Assembly: GCA_963920665.1 (NCBI GenBank)
Contig: OY987265.1
Span: 1,927,001-1,991,000, forward strand
Source of the DNA: Straminergon stramineum
Lineage: Eukaryota > Streptophyta > Bryopsida > Hypnales > Calliergonaceae
Reading direction: 5' to 3'
DNA length: 64,000 bases
Below, in pieces: positions 11,471-24,675 of this stretch. Each line of letters opens with the position of its first letter. Position 1 is the first letter of the stretch. The notes under the pieces are model-generated. The model ran no database searches. It was not told where the DNA came from and saw only the letters and a list, made by a program, of their open reading frames with translations. Made by a program: the position numbers and the translations under genes.

Positions 11471-14400
11471 ATGCGCTCTTCGGCGCTGCAATGGTGGCGT
11501 TTCTCGGCGTCTCTGCTCCTGCAGCAGCAACAGCTGAAGCAGCTGCTGCCCTCGGGACTTCGTTCAATTCCGGTGGCGAAGCGGGCGTCCCAAGTCACTT
11601 GTCCATCGTTGTTCTCGCGACGGCCGTGGCTGCTGCACCAATTTCGCGCTTTAGACTCCGCGCCCCCGCCAGGTACATTTGGAGTAGTACCCTGCAGTGG
11701 GCATAGCTCGCTCTTTTTTGTCTTGTGGGGTTTCGTTGCTCTGAACCCATAAATTTGTATTCTATGATTTTTACTTAATTGCGGTCGATGCATCATCGCT
11801 TCGTATCACCGCCTCAGTTCGTCATGTTCAATCTAGTTTCAATCTCAAGAAAAGGCGTGCATTTCTGGGCGTATTCGGCATTGCGTGGGTCCTTTGATCT
11901 GAACTCGAGAAAAAATGGATGTGACGACTTGGCGAATTCCAAAACCAAACCCAGACTCTTGAGATTCACTGTGATGCTACTGTACTGACCCTAAGTGATT
12001 TTCATCTGAAAGAATTATGACTGATGCAACAGGATAAATTTTATTATTGCAGAGCAAGGTGGCCCATTGGAGATGTACAGCGGCATGGTTGCCCGAGGAT
12101 CCTTGCATTATGATGCACAGCAAGAGAGTGTGGCGGGGGCTCTGGATCAGCTTCTTGTGAAGATGAAAGAACACAATCATCAGATGAAAGACTATCAAGT
12201 ACAAGTTTATTGCTCTCATTATGACTGCCATGGATTGTCTGTGTTCTGTGTTTCCATTTGACAAACACTATGTACGACTTGTACGGTTGTTGCAGTTTAG
12301 ACTGTTGATATCTCGATCTCTGTTCCCTGTACTGTACATACTTTAGTACTTTCTATGTCTCGAGGGTATTATTTTGTCCTTTCGTTACCAAATCGCTTTT
12401 AAAGCATTGTTTAGCATAATGCTGGAGGCTTACAAGGATATTAGTTTTGAAGGACGGATAGTAAGCAATTTTTGAGGAGGTACTGATAGGTACTGTCAAT
12501 TTCATTGGAAAATTGGGAGGGCTGAAGGTCCGTTAGGTGGGATCCCAACGTTAGGCGTATGAATTTGTGGCCAATTAATCAATGGAGTATGAATACTTTG
12601 AATGAGCATTTGTTTTCGGCTGTTCAATTTGCATCTCATAATCTAGACTCTTGAATGGCACGATGGCTCCAGGTGGAGCTGAGGAAGTGGGAAGTAAAAA
12701 GGAACGAAATGAGAGGAAAGCTGATGCAAGAGGAAGCCATCACTGAAGCACGGCGACGAATTGCAAACATAGAAGCCCAGGGAAAAAATCTTCTCTCGCG
12801 ATGGTTCTCTAGGTATGTTATCTATCTTCTGAGCTAGTGCTGATGAACCATAGCTATATCGCTTCTCAGATTTGACTTTTATCCTCTAGCTGGACTCATT
12901 CCGTTCTTGTGGAAATTGGATTTGCTTCCATTTTCGTATCCGCCAATTTTTATTTATGTGCTTGCGTAACTGCCCTGTACAATACTGGAGTAAGTCACAA
13001 CACGTGAAAAGGGGGAATTAAGAATTGTTGGTATGACAGAGGTCTGTCCTATCGGTCTGCAATACATGTATATAGGATTTTGATTGCGGATACTGTGGGA
13101 CGGGTGTGTGCGGATGTATTATTCAGAAAGACCAAAAATATTTCTGTGGAACCAGGTTCAGGATTCATGGTGGCTCGCGTAGAACGGGAGAAGAAACTGG
13201 ACTCCATAGTGGGACGGCGGCCACGCGCACCTACAGCTCCACAAGGTGTATATTTGTATGGCAATGTTGGTTGCGGTGAGTGTTCTATTCCTCTGGCTGC
13301 ACTGATCCCGAGGCTGTCCAGTAAACAATTAGATTTTGGACAATTGCTGTTGTTGATTTCTTAATGCATGTATTAATGTCGTTCTCAGGTAAGACGCTAC
13401 TCATGGATTTGTTTTACAAGTCAGCGGAAGGGGTTGTTTCGTACAGGCGCAGAATGCACTTTCATGCAGTGAGTGAACACTTTTATTTTTTCCCTTTGTT
13501 TCCATACCTTCGTGCGATCGTTGCTTTGTCGTGCTGCTCAGTTTGTTCGTATGTTTGTTATAAAATTCTCATTAATCGATTTTGCCGTCGACACATTCCA
13601 TATCTCATATCGAGTACAAGGTTTTTTCTGCCAGAAACGAACATCAACTCATTCAATAGAGCTGTGAATATGAAGGTGTTCCACAGGCAACTCCTCTTGT
13701 CAGACGATTAGTGACGAATATGTTCTGGCTTTCATCAGGCGATGCTGGAAGTTCATTACCGGATGCATATGCTTTGGAGACAAGGAAGGCAGAAATCACG
13801 GTCGAAGTCGAACCAGAATGATAATGCTTTTGAAAAAATATCTGTACCATCTTTAGAGGATGCTACCAAAGAATGGTTAGATGCTGCTGAACAGTTTGAA
13901 ACTGAGCGACAATCAGAAAGTTCAATATTGAACGCTGTTGCAGATGAGCTTCTTGGCTCGAGTGACGGCAGTGAAGGCGGTGCCAGCATTCTCTGTTTCG
14001 ATGAAGTCCAGGTGTGTCCTTTTTAGTCATAGAAAATTTCTAGACATTCCTTAAGTCAATGGCATATTACTTTCGCTCTTAGATATGCCGTCGATGGCAA
14101 TGACGTGGACGAAGTGTTTAGACTGAGTGACACAAACTACCGAGCACCTCGGCAGCTGAACTTCAGAAAGTTCCAATGGAAGTGTTGACACTTATGTTTT
14201 TTGCATGTACGCATGACAACTCATACCCACTCATGGCCATGTAAGTACTTTGAGCTGGGTGCACTAGAGGATTGTGTTCATGCTTGAATTCTGGCGAAAC
14301 AGGTTTTGGATGTATTTACAGCGGTTGCGCTGTCCGGAATCTTGGGGAGACTATTGACCCGAGGAGCTGTGATCGTAGCAACCAGCAATCGTGCTCCGTG

Positions 14401-16884
14401 GGACCTCAACAAAGTTTGCTTCCAATCCCTAAATTGCTCCCGTTGTGATTTTGGCTTCATGTGTTGATGAAGTTAAGCGTTCGTATACAATTCAGTTCAT
14501 CTCTTCTCTTTGAGGTTTATGTGTTTAGTTGACTCAAAGTTACCCTTTCTCTTTGTAGGATGGCCTGCAAAAGGAGTTGTTTGCAGTCTTTGTTAACGAG
14601 CTCGAGCGTCATTGTAGATCTCTGCTTGTTGGCACAGAAACAGATTACCGACGGGTTATGTCGACGCCACTCAAGGTGCGTCATAAGCAGCTCTTTATAA
14701 TCTTTGGTGAACATAAACTTTGTACATTGTAGGCAGTTGCCCTCGCTTGTGTTTTGAAAAGCGATAGCTGTTCACCTAGTTTTCTTATCGAGAGATTGGC
14801 TTGCTCAAAGAAAAAACTTTCTTCCTCACTCATCCGTATGTTTTGAGTAGTGTCGTAAATGTAAATTGGCCACAGTCTAGACACAGGAGGTAATTTACAT
14901 TTTATTATACTTCGGGCTGCTATTCCACGCTAGAGGTATTTTACACTTCACCTTGTATATAGGGAGAGCAAATACACTACTTCTGGCCTTTAAATGGGCA
15001 GTCCCAACTTCAGCTGGAGCGGCTTTGGGATAATTTGACAACGCGGTCCGTTGACAAGGCAGACTTATTTATTGGGCCAAACTCCATACCTGTAATGTTT
15101 GGAAGGTGAGTTGCTCTGGATTACTTACTGTTATATTGAGAAACAATGAGGAAAATTTACAGTCTGAGTTTCAGGTGCTCTCTTTCAGATAAATTGTCCT
15201 AATGACCCCATTAATCTAGCCTTAGAACTTATTGAGAATTACTTGCCTCGATAATATCGTTCCTTGTATGGTACTTTCAACTGCTAGACAGGTAACGCAT
15301 ACGACTTCCATCTTAATATGAGACTTGCAAGACTTTTCGAAATAATGACGTTGCTGCTAATGTTGAATGAAGGAGCTTACAAGTTCCAGAGAGCTGCAAC
15401 GGTGTGGCACGCTTTACTTTTGAACAAGCGTGTAGTCACCCGGTACGTTCTCTCTTGTCAATCTACTTTTTTTCCGTTTCACGTGACATAAAGGTGAGGC
15501 AATAGATACCTTAGGTCTGGTATTCCGGCTCTGCGAGTAGTCTGCGACTATTCCATTACAAGATTGTCAAGTACATTGTGTGCAGAGAAAATATGCTAAC
15601 TATGAAAGAGCCCTGCAGGTTGGAGCAGCGGACTATATTGCACTCGCCCAGCACTACCATACTGTTTTTATCACTGACATACCCATTATGAGCATGCGTA
15701 TGATTGATAAAGTATGGGGTGATTGTTTCCCACTCCCTCTTTGTCAAGTTTTGAACCTTTCAACTGCTGGAAGATAGTTCAGTGTTCGTTTTAGCTGGCC
15801 CAATTTTTTCTTTGATGTTTGCATGGTCCAGTGGATGGTCGACCTTGTTTGAAAATTGCGTACTTTTGTGCTTGCATAGAGAGTACTCACAAGTACAACG
15901 GGGGCTATTTTATTTGTCCAGGCCAGAAGGTTCATAACATTGGTGGATGAGCTTTACAATCATCACTGCCGGCTCGTCTGCACTGCTGAAGGGCCACCTG
16001 ATGATCTCTTCTTGGGTACCATGGATGGATCAATCTTCGATCTAGAAAGGTTGGTCATTCTTTTACCGTGATACCCCTGCCACAAATGATATGTATTTGT
16101 ATTACGGTATGAATTGCTGAACTTGAATTTTAAATTCCCGAATGCTTAATGGAAAAAGCGGTTGCTTCCATATATGTATAGGGTAATAATAAATCGTTTA
16201 GGAAGCTTCAAAATGTACACATAGAAGGAAGGAATCATATTCTACATTTTTTTCGATAGAGATATGTTTCGCAAATTACTTTGATCGACTGTTAGCTTCC
16301 GAAGTAAGCTTTTTGTTTTTAGCTTGGGAGCTTAGGAGTTAAGGTTTGAATCGCAATTTCCTGGAATTTGATCTCTCGATCAAAACCCGCTCACGAATTA
16401 CACAAATGCATCGTCGGAATGTAATGTATAATAATCCTGAGCTGATAAATACATGGTTGCTGTTGAATATGCTGCAGTTTGCAGTTTGAGACAGAGGCGG
16501 AAGAGGGCCGATTACGACGAGATGTTACAGCAGAGGGCAGCGTGGCGCCACTAGGGAGAACTCGTAGTGAGCGGACCAGTATTCAATCCATCTTTTCCGG
16601 ACGGGAAGAAGTATTTGCTTTTCAACGCGCCGTAAGATACTTCTCTTACGTTTTCTTGCTTGCTTTTAGGTCTAAACCTATCGCCCTTTGCTTCAAAAGG
16701 ATCCATGAGACGGATCCTGAGATGATGAGCTTATCTGGAATTCCAGAATCGTTGCCTCAAGTTGTTCATATCTTGTGTGCAGGTGTCCCGACTTTTGGAA
16801 ATGCAAACTCCAATATACTTGCAAACCTTGGATTATCATCCGAAGTACCTAAAGTCAGCTCCAGGTGAATCTCCTGCTAGCTAA
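11471..16884 (+). CDS. AFG1/LACE1-like mitochondrial AAA ATPase, 14 exons
   Basis: AFG1/LACE1 proteins are inner-membrane-associated mitochondrial ATPases involved in turnover of respiratory-complex subunits. Exons: 11471-11672, 12053-12198, 12673-12812, 13076-13275, 13389-13468, 13739-14011, 14303-14413, 14559-14675, 14963-15105, 15373-15442, 15619-15711, 15922-16049, 16478-16631, 16783-16884. All are GT..AG, 1959 nt in frame, 652 residues. The first exon encodes an Arg/Ser/Leu/Gln-rich, acid-poor N-terminus, a likely mitochondrial presequence. Walker A is GNVGCGKT (225-232), Walker B ILCFDEVQ (D344, E345), and a sensor-1-like ATSNRAPWDLN lies near 373-383. VPESCNGVARFTFEQAC and VGAADYIALAQHYHTVFI are strong AFG1 blocks. 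A Ser/Gln/Asn-rich insertion between the Walker motifs resembles that of plant members. The start ATG is the only one giving the presequence in frame. Confidence 0.93.
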
Positions 16885-17282
16885 TGTTAGAAGAGATGTG
16901 ATGCGTTGGGTTCGAACTTAAACAGAAAAACGTGATCTGATTGCACTGTAAGAAAAGGCGCTCTTTGGTTTATCCATGTACCTGAACTGAATAGATGAAG
17001 TTGAGGATTCCGAGGTCCAGTCAAACTCGATGCCTTCATAACTGTTGATCGATGCTTTCCTGCGAATCACCTCAATAATCGTAGTGCGCAATCAGAATAG
17101 AGTTCTTCTCACACCACTTTGGGACAAGGTTTACGCTTTGCCGAGGCGGAGTGAGCTTTACTGATCAAATTTCACGGGCAGACGCGATTGTGCTGATGAG
17201 GTTTGATTTTTTAGTCATATTTAGGCCAAGGCAAATTGTGGTTAAACTCCGGTGAACTCCAAGAATGACTAAGGTAGGAGGC
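16885..17282. other. 3' flank of the AFG1-like gene
   Basis: This is a probable 3' UTR without an additional coding frame. Confidence 0.4.
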
Positions 17283-17423
17283 TCGAAATCCGCACAGGCT
17301 TTAAAACCGCACACCTCCTCAAAAGAACACTCTGTGTACATGGGTTTTTTTTATCTTTACAGGGATGTACCAATAATGTACATTTGAGGAGGTGTGCGGT
17401 TTTTGAGCCTTGTGCCATTTCGA
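17283..17423. mobile_element. Foldback MITE or hairpin, ~141 bp
   Basis: The arms share AACCGCACACCTCCTCAAA with its exact reverse complement, extending outward to TCGAAAT..GCACA / TGTGCCATTTCGA with few mismatches. The stem is about 45 bp with a loop of about 50 bp. It lies just downstream of the AFG1-like gene and may be within its transcript. Confidence 0.7.
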
Positions 17424-20354
17424 CTTCAAAAACTCATAACTAATTCTACAAAGCTCCAAAAAATATGAAACGACTTGGGTTAGATGTCAATTCCTCGTCT
17501 TTCAAGAAAATTTTACTGAAAAATATTTCAATAAGTTTCACCTCCCCAAAATTCAGTTTCAGCTCTTAGATGGGCACTTTATGGATGTCCTACCTTATGA
17601 ATATTGTAAGCAGAAGTCAAAAGATGTCAAAGTTTAATTGTTAGATTTTCTAAATCCATGTCCTAAAATTCAATATTGTACAATGAGTATCAATTTGTTA
17701 TCTAGATTTATTAGTGCACACTTTTGGATGCACAATCAAAATTATGTGCTTTTACCTTATAATATCCCACTTTTCTAGAATATTCATGTCATCTTCAAGG
17801 AACTTTCAAGATTGCATATGTTTGCTAATGGATTTTATCATGGTACAAGTACTCCAATTACCTACATCAGTTTATATAATCATTTTGAAGCAAGTTTATA
17901 AATTTACCCCCTTAAAAGGCCTCTTTTGAGCTTTTTAGAGCTTGTTTGAAACTAAACTAAAAGCCCAGGTTTTGATTAGTTTTAGCAATTTTCAAAAATA
18001 GAAACCATATGGATTCTAACTAGTTATGTAATGGATCATGTAGGAAAATAATCACAACAATATCTTATGTTGAAAGATTGTAATGTTTAGTCAAGAGGGT
18101 TTTAAAATTATGAAAGTAATTTGAAGTCTTTCAATCTACTTCTTACATGCTAAATCTAACATTGAAGTCATGCTAAAATACAAGGCTAAAGGACAAAATG
18201 TATACAACTATAATTGATTTATGGCTTCTTAAAATTTATTCTAAATTTTTTAAATGAATTTTTGATGTGATTTTTCCTTCGACCTTGTGTCTTTCAAGCT
18301 CATCTTTGAGTCCCTAACACTAAAAAATCAACATTTGTAATGGACACTTTGCACAAAATTGTCAATAGAAAATTATAAATAATTTTTTTCAAAATTGGAT
18401 TTTGTTGTTTAAATAGACTTTAAAGAATATTCTACTAAAAATATAACTACTACTTTGGATTTTTTTATGTTTAAAATAGACTTAATAGGGTATCCAATTA
18501 AAAAAAAATCTTACCACAATATTATTTTAAACATCACTAATATTACTTTGGTAAATTTTTTTATAACTTTGAAGTTTAGTCGATATTAGGAATATGGTGT
18601 CTTGTCATTTAGGGGGTTAAAGAAAACATCAATAAGAAACTATAAAAGACTAGTAGACATTTTCATGATTTTAGAAGCTATTTCTAAAAATTAGTATTTG
18701 AAAATATTTTATATTGCAAGATTTAGGATTCAAATCCTTATTTCAAAGTACTAAAATTTGTAAAGTGGGATGTATATTACTTCATAAACTAATAGAAACA
18801 AAAGGTTCATGGTGTGTGCAATGACCTTGTTGAAGAAAAGTGAATGTGATGTAAGTAAAAAGGTGTGTAATATGCAAATTAAGAAGCAGTTGGGAAGCAC
18901 ATTGGAGTTGTTAACTTAATACATTTTGTAACTTTAGTACATGTATACTCTATGATTTGCAAGTGGTTGATTTTCAATACACAAAAAGAAGATGGGTCAG
19001 AAGATGTATGTGTCCTAAAGTAGGTCTTCACTTGCTTTTGTTTTTGCATGTAGTTTATTTTTGGTTTGAAATTTGTAATTGTAGTGGAAAAAAATCATCC
19101 ACTTAGTAAAACTCACATTAGAAAATCAAAGATACCTTCTAAATTCTATGTGATTGTTCAAATCAACTTATAGATTATAATTATCGAATGCATCTTTTAT
19201 AGATAATAATTAACAAACACATTTCTTCTAGACTATTATTAACTAACACATATCCCGAGCATAATTGTGAAGACGATTACAAAATGTAATCAAGAATAAT
19301 AATTTAATGGTGACATTTGAACAATAGTTGTCAAATATGATTTAATGATCATATCCATATAAGTGGATCTATAATTTAATTAATTTACCAATATTTATTA
19401 ATAAATTTTTAAATCAAAATTTGCAATTCCTTCTAAATTTAGTTGTAGATTGGATGTTTGGAATTTCCTAAGAATTTCTTTTATTCAAGCTCTAAATGTT
19501 AAGATTTCACATAGGTGATTTTTAAGTATTTTTTTAACTTATTTATTTATTCAAGTCAATTCAAAAAGATCAATTTCAACCAGAAACATTACTATTTAGT
19601 AATTGAAGTAACATATATGTTACCTTTGTACTATAACATGCTAGTCAAGCAAAATCTCAAAAATCTATACCACACTAATGATAGAGAAATCAATACAAGA
19701 ATTTGCAATAACTTAATGGATGAAGCATCTAAAGTTTTGTGTCTTTGAGATACATTTAGACTCATTTGTTGTTCAAAAATTAAACATTTGACTAGTCTTT
19801 AAGGGGTCAAACTGAAGGCAATTACAAACCATTAATTTGAATGTTTGTCTTAGTCTTTAAGGAATCAAAGGCAATTACAAACTATCAATTCATACAATGG
19901 CATTGTTAAAAAAAATCAAATATCATGAAAAATGATCAAACTAATAAAAATATTCATTGATCACATTTCTAATTGACTAACGATAATAGAAAAGTAATAT
20001 AATTGATTTGAAAGGAAATTGGAGTATAGTGAAAAGATATATGGTTTGATTTTGATGAAATGTTTTCAATGAATTTCATTTTCTATTTTTAGTAAATTTT
20101 TAGGGCAATAAAATATAATTGTGATTTTTGTTATGTACATCTAAAATTCATTAACTATGATTTTTCTATTTTTTTTGTTTATTTCTTCATCTTTTTCCAA
20201 ATGTTGAATTTTTGCATTTGTTCTCTAAAACACTTGTTAAAGTTGATTCATTTTCAAATTTCAAATTAGTGTAACAAGAATTGATTCAAATTCCTTTGAT
20301 ATTTGTCATATTTAATTTGAAAAATTAACTAATGATAAGAAAATTTTGTCAAGT
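17424..20354. other. Gene-free AT-rich intergenic DNA
   Basis: No splice-supported exon, domain or clear repeat boundary was found on either strand. The frames present (for example 17714-17929 and 19515-19748) are hydrophobic or Lys/Asn-rich translations typical of AT-rich non-coding DNA. Confidence 0.5.
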
Positions 20355-21519
20355 ATGGCACATCAAGTTGGAGTGTTCAATCTTCAATACTATAATGGAC
20401 AGCTATATGGATCAAAGTTTAATTTCAAAAAATCAAAAACTATTGAAACTTGCATTTCTAACGTAAGTCAAGGACTTAAATTCTCATTCAAATCTAAGAA
20501 AACAATGGAATCATTAACACCTCTTCTTGTTGTTGCAAACTTAATAGAATCCAAAGAGACATCTAATACCAAAAATGTTTTTGCTTTAACAATGTTGCCA
20601 TTGCATAGGAGTAAGATTGTACATTTGGTGCGCCATGGTCAAAGCTATAACAATGTTGCAAATACATTAGATAAAGCAAATTACACAAATTGGGATTATG
20701 AGGATGCATGTCTTACAGAAATGGGATGGCAACAAGCAGAAGCTCTTCGAGAACATGTGATAAATTTGCATATTTATCCACAAGTTGAACTTGTTGTAGT
20801 ATCTCCACTTTGAAGAACACTCCAAACAGCCGTTGGAGCATGGGGAGGAGGACCTCTATTAGGTTGTGAAGCACAAAATTCAGCCCTTATGCTTGAAGTT
20901 GTTGAATGTGGAAACAAAGAGACAAAAATTGCTTACCATATAGCTATTTCATCTGCAGGAGCACCACCCTTTATTGCTAATGAGTGGTGTCGTGAACAAA
21001 ATGGAAATCATCCATGTGATAAACGGGGATCTATTAGTTTTCTAAAAACAAAATTTCCAGCAATTGACTTTTCACTTATTAAAACCGATGATGATACATG
21101 GTGGAAACCTGAAAAACGAGAAAGTGCCGAAGAAGTATACATTCGGGCACAAGTTTTTTTACAATGGCTTTTAGATCGATATGAAACAAGGATTGTAGTT
21201 GTATCCATAGTAGTATCACATGTGTCATTTATTTGGAGATGATTTATCAGATGTAGTAAGAAGGGAATTACAACATGGTTTTCGAAATGTTGAAATGCGA
21301 ACAATGGTGATTGGAGATCGTCAAGGTGGTCCATCTTATAATGGATGCAATACAAATTTTCAAGGCAGGTTCAACTTTAAAGAAGCTATAGCAAAATGTA
21401 GTAGTAAATTTGCATATGAAATAGGTGATCTAAAGAATCAACTACAAGTAGAAGATGAAGACATCCCACAAGTAGATGATATGCCAACTATACCTCAATA
21501 CCATAATGATTCAATATAA
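20355..21519 (+). pseudogene. Phosphoglycerate mutase-like (histidine phosphatase) pseudogene
   Basis: The intact family transfers or hydrolyses phosphate using a phospho-histidine. The translation holds LVRHGQSYNN (catalytic RHG), VVSPL.RTLQTAVGAWGGG, AISSAGAPPFIANEWCRE, HPCDKRGSISF, FPAIDFSLI and WWKPEKRESAEEV, which together are diagnostic of the plant phosphoglycerate mutase-like group. Two lesions break it: TGA at 20811-20813, where an Arg or Thr is usual, and a frame change near 21230, after which translation resumes in another frame (HLFGDDLSD..ELQHGFRNVEMRT). There are no introns and base composition matches the AT-rich surroundings. A TGA where family members often have CGA would fit deamination of methylated C. 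It could be a processed copy or an old intronless duplicate; the RHG and second-His (VSH) residues remain. Confidence 0.85.
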
Positions 21520-23337
21520 CAAAATATTATTCATTTTGGTATTATATTTTGATTTGTATTTTAGTTTTTAGTTTTTTTAATTACATAACATTTGTATGAA
21601 TTGCAAATAAAAGTCATTGAATGGATATGAATTATTCAAATGTATTGAAATCATTGAAAATTTAAAAAATAATATAAATTTGAGATCTCACAACCATAAT
21701 ATGAGAAATGAAATGATGATCTTAAGTCTAAAATATCCTAAAATTGATCATTTCAAAATTGATATGTAAAACATTTACACAAAAAAATTAAAATTAAAAT
21801 TAAAATCAATAAAATATTTGATATTAAGATGTGTATATTATTATTATACATATTTTAATATTACATGATTAAGTCATGCATTAATATTTGAAATTAATGA
21901 TTTTTTTGCACAATTTTTTTTGCATAGCTTTCAATCTCCTACTTTGCAAATAGATTCTTACTTAGTTCTTATTGAAATTCCCCCAAAATCTCAAATTCCC
22001 CACAAGCCAATGCATGCTTAGCATATATTTTATTTATTCTTAACTAGATCTTGACTAACCTTGTATATTTGCTAAAAGAACTCTTTCTTTCAACAACCAT
22101 ACATTGGATTGTTTTTAACCTGAAATAGACAAACAAACCACAATCTCAAATCATTGCAATGATTGTCTTTTTAATTCATCCTCATTTAGATAATCTTCCA
22201 AATGTCTTTCAACATAGACTTCAAGAGCATAATTATCCACAACAACATATATTTAATATACATTCAATATTCACACTATCAAATGTATTCTAAGCATTGT
22301 GTTACCAATAATCAAATGTAATCATGCATGGTTTGGATTTTGAGCATGATGGTATCAAAATACTTAAATCCAACATGCAAAACTTTAAAATTTTGTAAAA
22401 TAAAGAAATTAAAGCAACTACTACTAGAATAGAGCTTGTTTTATTCATCTATCTAAATTGTTGGTCAATTCTTGTGTTGATTCCTTTACATTGTACAATA
22501 TGGATTTTTATAACTTTTCTTCACATATATCATAAATTTTGTGGAGGTATGAATTTCAAAAATAACTTTTTTAGTTCAAAAAAGGATTTGAATAATTAAT
22601 TAATAAAAATCTTGAAAAATCACCATTACTTTTGAACTTGAAGGAAAATCCTTTTTGTGGAAATTACACATATGTAATGTATAAAATATTTTAGAAAGAA
22701 GTTTCAACTTTCAATTTTCAGTATTAATGATAAATATTGGTTAGTATAGCAATTCATCTAACCATATGGATATGATCTTTGGGTTGTATTTTTCAAATTT
22801 TATTTGAGAGTAATTATTAAATTATAATTCTAAGATTCATTTTATAATGATCTTCATAATTTGAAAATTTGGATTATCCCCTAGTTTGCAAGGCTCCACA
22901 CTTTGGGGTCAAAAACTCTGAAAATGAAATTATACTATACAAAACTACTATTTTTAGATATTTATTTAGGCAGATACTCTTCAAAGTCATACAAAACCTG
23001 ATTTTCTAATGTTAAGAACTCTTAAATATGAGCTTCAAATTCATTGGACCTCAAGGGTGGGGATCATATTGCAAATTAAATTTTTTTAAATTATAGATTG
23101 GATTTTGAGATGTATTAAAGTAATCTTGAGATCGGTTATAGTAAAAATATGAAGTTAAAGGATATAACATTAATTTGATGTGCATATTATAAATTTTGTA
23201 GACATCTTCAATACATGAAATTATTGAATTAATGCAAGGGTTGTATAAGCAAGTGAATTAAACTATAGTTGATGAAGAAAAATTGAACTTCATCCATTGA
23301 TACCTTTCTCACAAATGATCCAATTAGGCCTAATTCT
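21520..23337. other. Gene-free AT-rich intergenic DNA
   Basis: Nothing beyond AT-rich sequence was recognised; no inverted or tandem repeat stood out by eye. Confidence 0.45.
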
Positions 23338-23340
23338 ATA

Positions 23341-23372
23341 CACTAGTAGAAAACTATAGTTTTCTACTAGTG
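23341..23372. mobile_element. Minimal 32-bp CACTA-like palindrome with TSD
   Basis: A perfect 32-bp palindrome starts CACTAGTAGAAAACTA and ends with its exact complement. ATA flanks it on both sides (23338-23340 and 23373-23375). Tip sequence and 3-bp duplication match the CACTA pattern seen at 1278 and 48418, yet there is no internal sequence at all. Confidence 0.7.
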
Positions 23373-23375
23373 ATA

Positions 23376-24187
23376 TCTTTAGAATCCTTTCAAAGAGACA
23401 TGCATGTTTGATTCAAGCTTGGTTCTCAAGTTTTTAAACAAAATGCAATATGTTGTAATTTAGGGTCTAGCGTGTAGTAAAGGTATTGCAAACAAGATCA
23501 CCAATTTCAAACTATCATAGTTGACAATGTTATGTGGTTCCTAAAATCATAAGGAAATGGAATATTGTAGTGAATAGATTTTCATTTTTGTATATGAATC
23601 TCCTAAATAGTTGAGATGTGAAGGTGACTAGATTGCTAGTATGCAATCTAATTTTTGTCCAAATATGGATGTCATTTTTTGCACTTTCCTTCTACATCTC
23701 TTTGCATGGGGATGTTTTATTATTGTCGAAATCATTTTCCTTGAATATGGTTTGTTCCATTCAATAAGGTACTCTAATTGGATATGTTGTGAGCATTTTT
23801 AGATCACAATTAAAAAATGTACATTTGATGAAACTCTTTTTTCCAAAGAATGTTGAGGCAACACTTGTTGGAATTTTGTATAATATCTTAGGTAAGAATT
23901 TGTCGGGGTCACTTTTGGACAATGATGACAATCAGATGAGATACCTTATGATTTTACTAGGTTGAAAATGCAACCGAGATATCACTCAAAACAATTGGTT
24001 TGAAAATGGAGTATAGAATCTCAATTTCAAGTTTTGAGTGCAACCATGAAATTTGTTTTTCATGGCTTTTTATATGCAAGGTGCCCATTGGCCATTGGCC
24101 ACTTGAAAGGAGTTTGTGCTTTTGTGGTTTATAAGAGTGCCTATTGTAGAAGCTACCATTGATGTTGTTTAGGAGGAGGTAGGCCAC
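23376..24187. other. AT-rich spacer
   Basis: A tract near 23485-23535 (AAGATCACCAATTTCAAACT) recurs near 26905-26925, indicating a dispersed repeat. Residual upstream exons of the hydrolase remnant could lie here but could not be recognised. Confidence 0.35.
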
Positions 24188-24472
24188 ATGAGTTTAGGCT
24201 ACTTGTTGGGCTTCATGGCGTCTATGCTCTTTGGTCACCACTATAAACTCTGCTTGCAATCTCCAGTACCAAAGTTGTTTTTCATGGGCACCACTAAAGG
24301 TTTAATGAGCATAAAACAATTGGACAACAAGTTGAAATCAGTAGCTAGGTAGGTGGAAAAGTGGCTTGAAAAGGGCGTTGGGCACTTGGAGATGGAAGGA
24401 TTGTATTACAATGAACAAATGGTGGAATACATAGTCACATTTATTGAAAGCTTACCAAGAACTAAACCCTAG
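24188..24472 (+). pseudogene. Alpha/beta-hydrolase C-terminal fragment (decayed)
   Basis: The frame reads GFMASMLFGHHYK, VPKLFFMGTTKGLMSIKQL, DNKLKSVAR, then a TAG at 24350-24352, then VEKWLEKGVGHLEMEG and MVEYIVTFIESL before TAG. This recalls the C-terminal half of plant alpha/beta-hydrolase proteins, in which the GVGH/GAGH histidine is the catalytic-triad His. The nucleophile-elbow half is missing upstream. One internal stop and no promoter context suggest a truncated relic. Recognition is from motif order only. Confidence 0.6.
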
Positions 24473-24675
24473 ACCTTCACTTTTGTAAATTCCTTGTGCT
24501 TTAAGTGAAGCTACTATTCATGGTGAGCCTCTACTAAGCATTGGTTTTCCTCATTGATATTGGTTGCTTTTGAGATCCTTGAAGAAGGTATAATTGTAGG
24601 TATGTTAGAGTTGCAATCAATTTGCAGGCGCTATATAGTACCTTTCTAGAATTATTTTAACCCATCCCCTTCAAA
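24473..24675. other. Spacer between the hydrolase relic and a tandem array
   Basis: No feature was identified. Confidence 0.35.

Noticed and set aside
11191..11706. Alternative 171-codon protein starting at 11191
   Set aside because: No ATG start, no connection in frame to the ATPase exons; the 11471 frame gives a classic mitochondrial presequence and correct phase.
20811..20813. TGA in the phosphoglycerate mutase-like frame as recoding (selenocysteine or read-through)
   Set aside because: A second, independent frame break near 21230 exists and land plants lack selenocysteine insertion, so decay is simpler.
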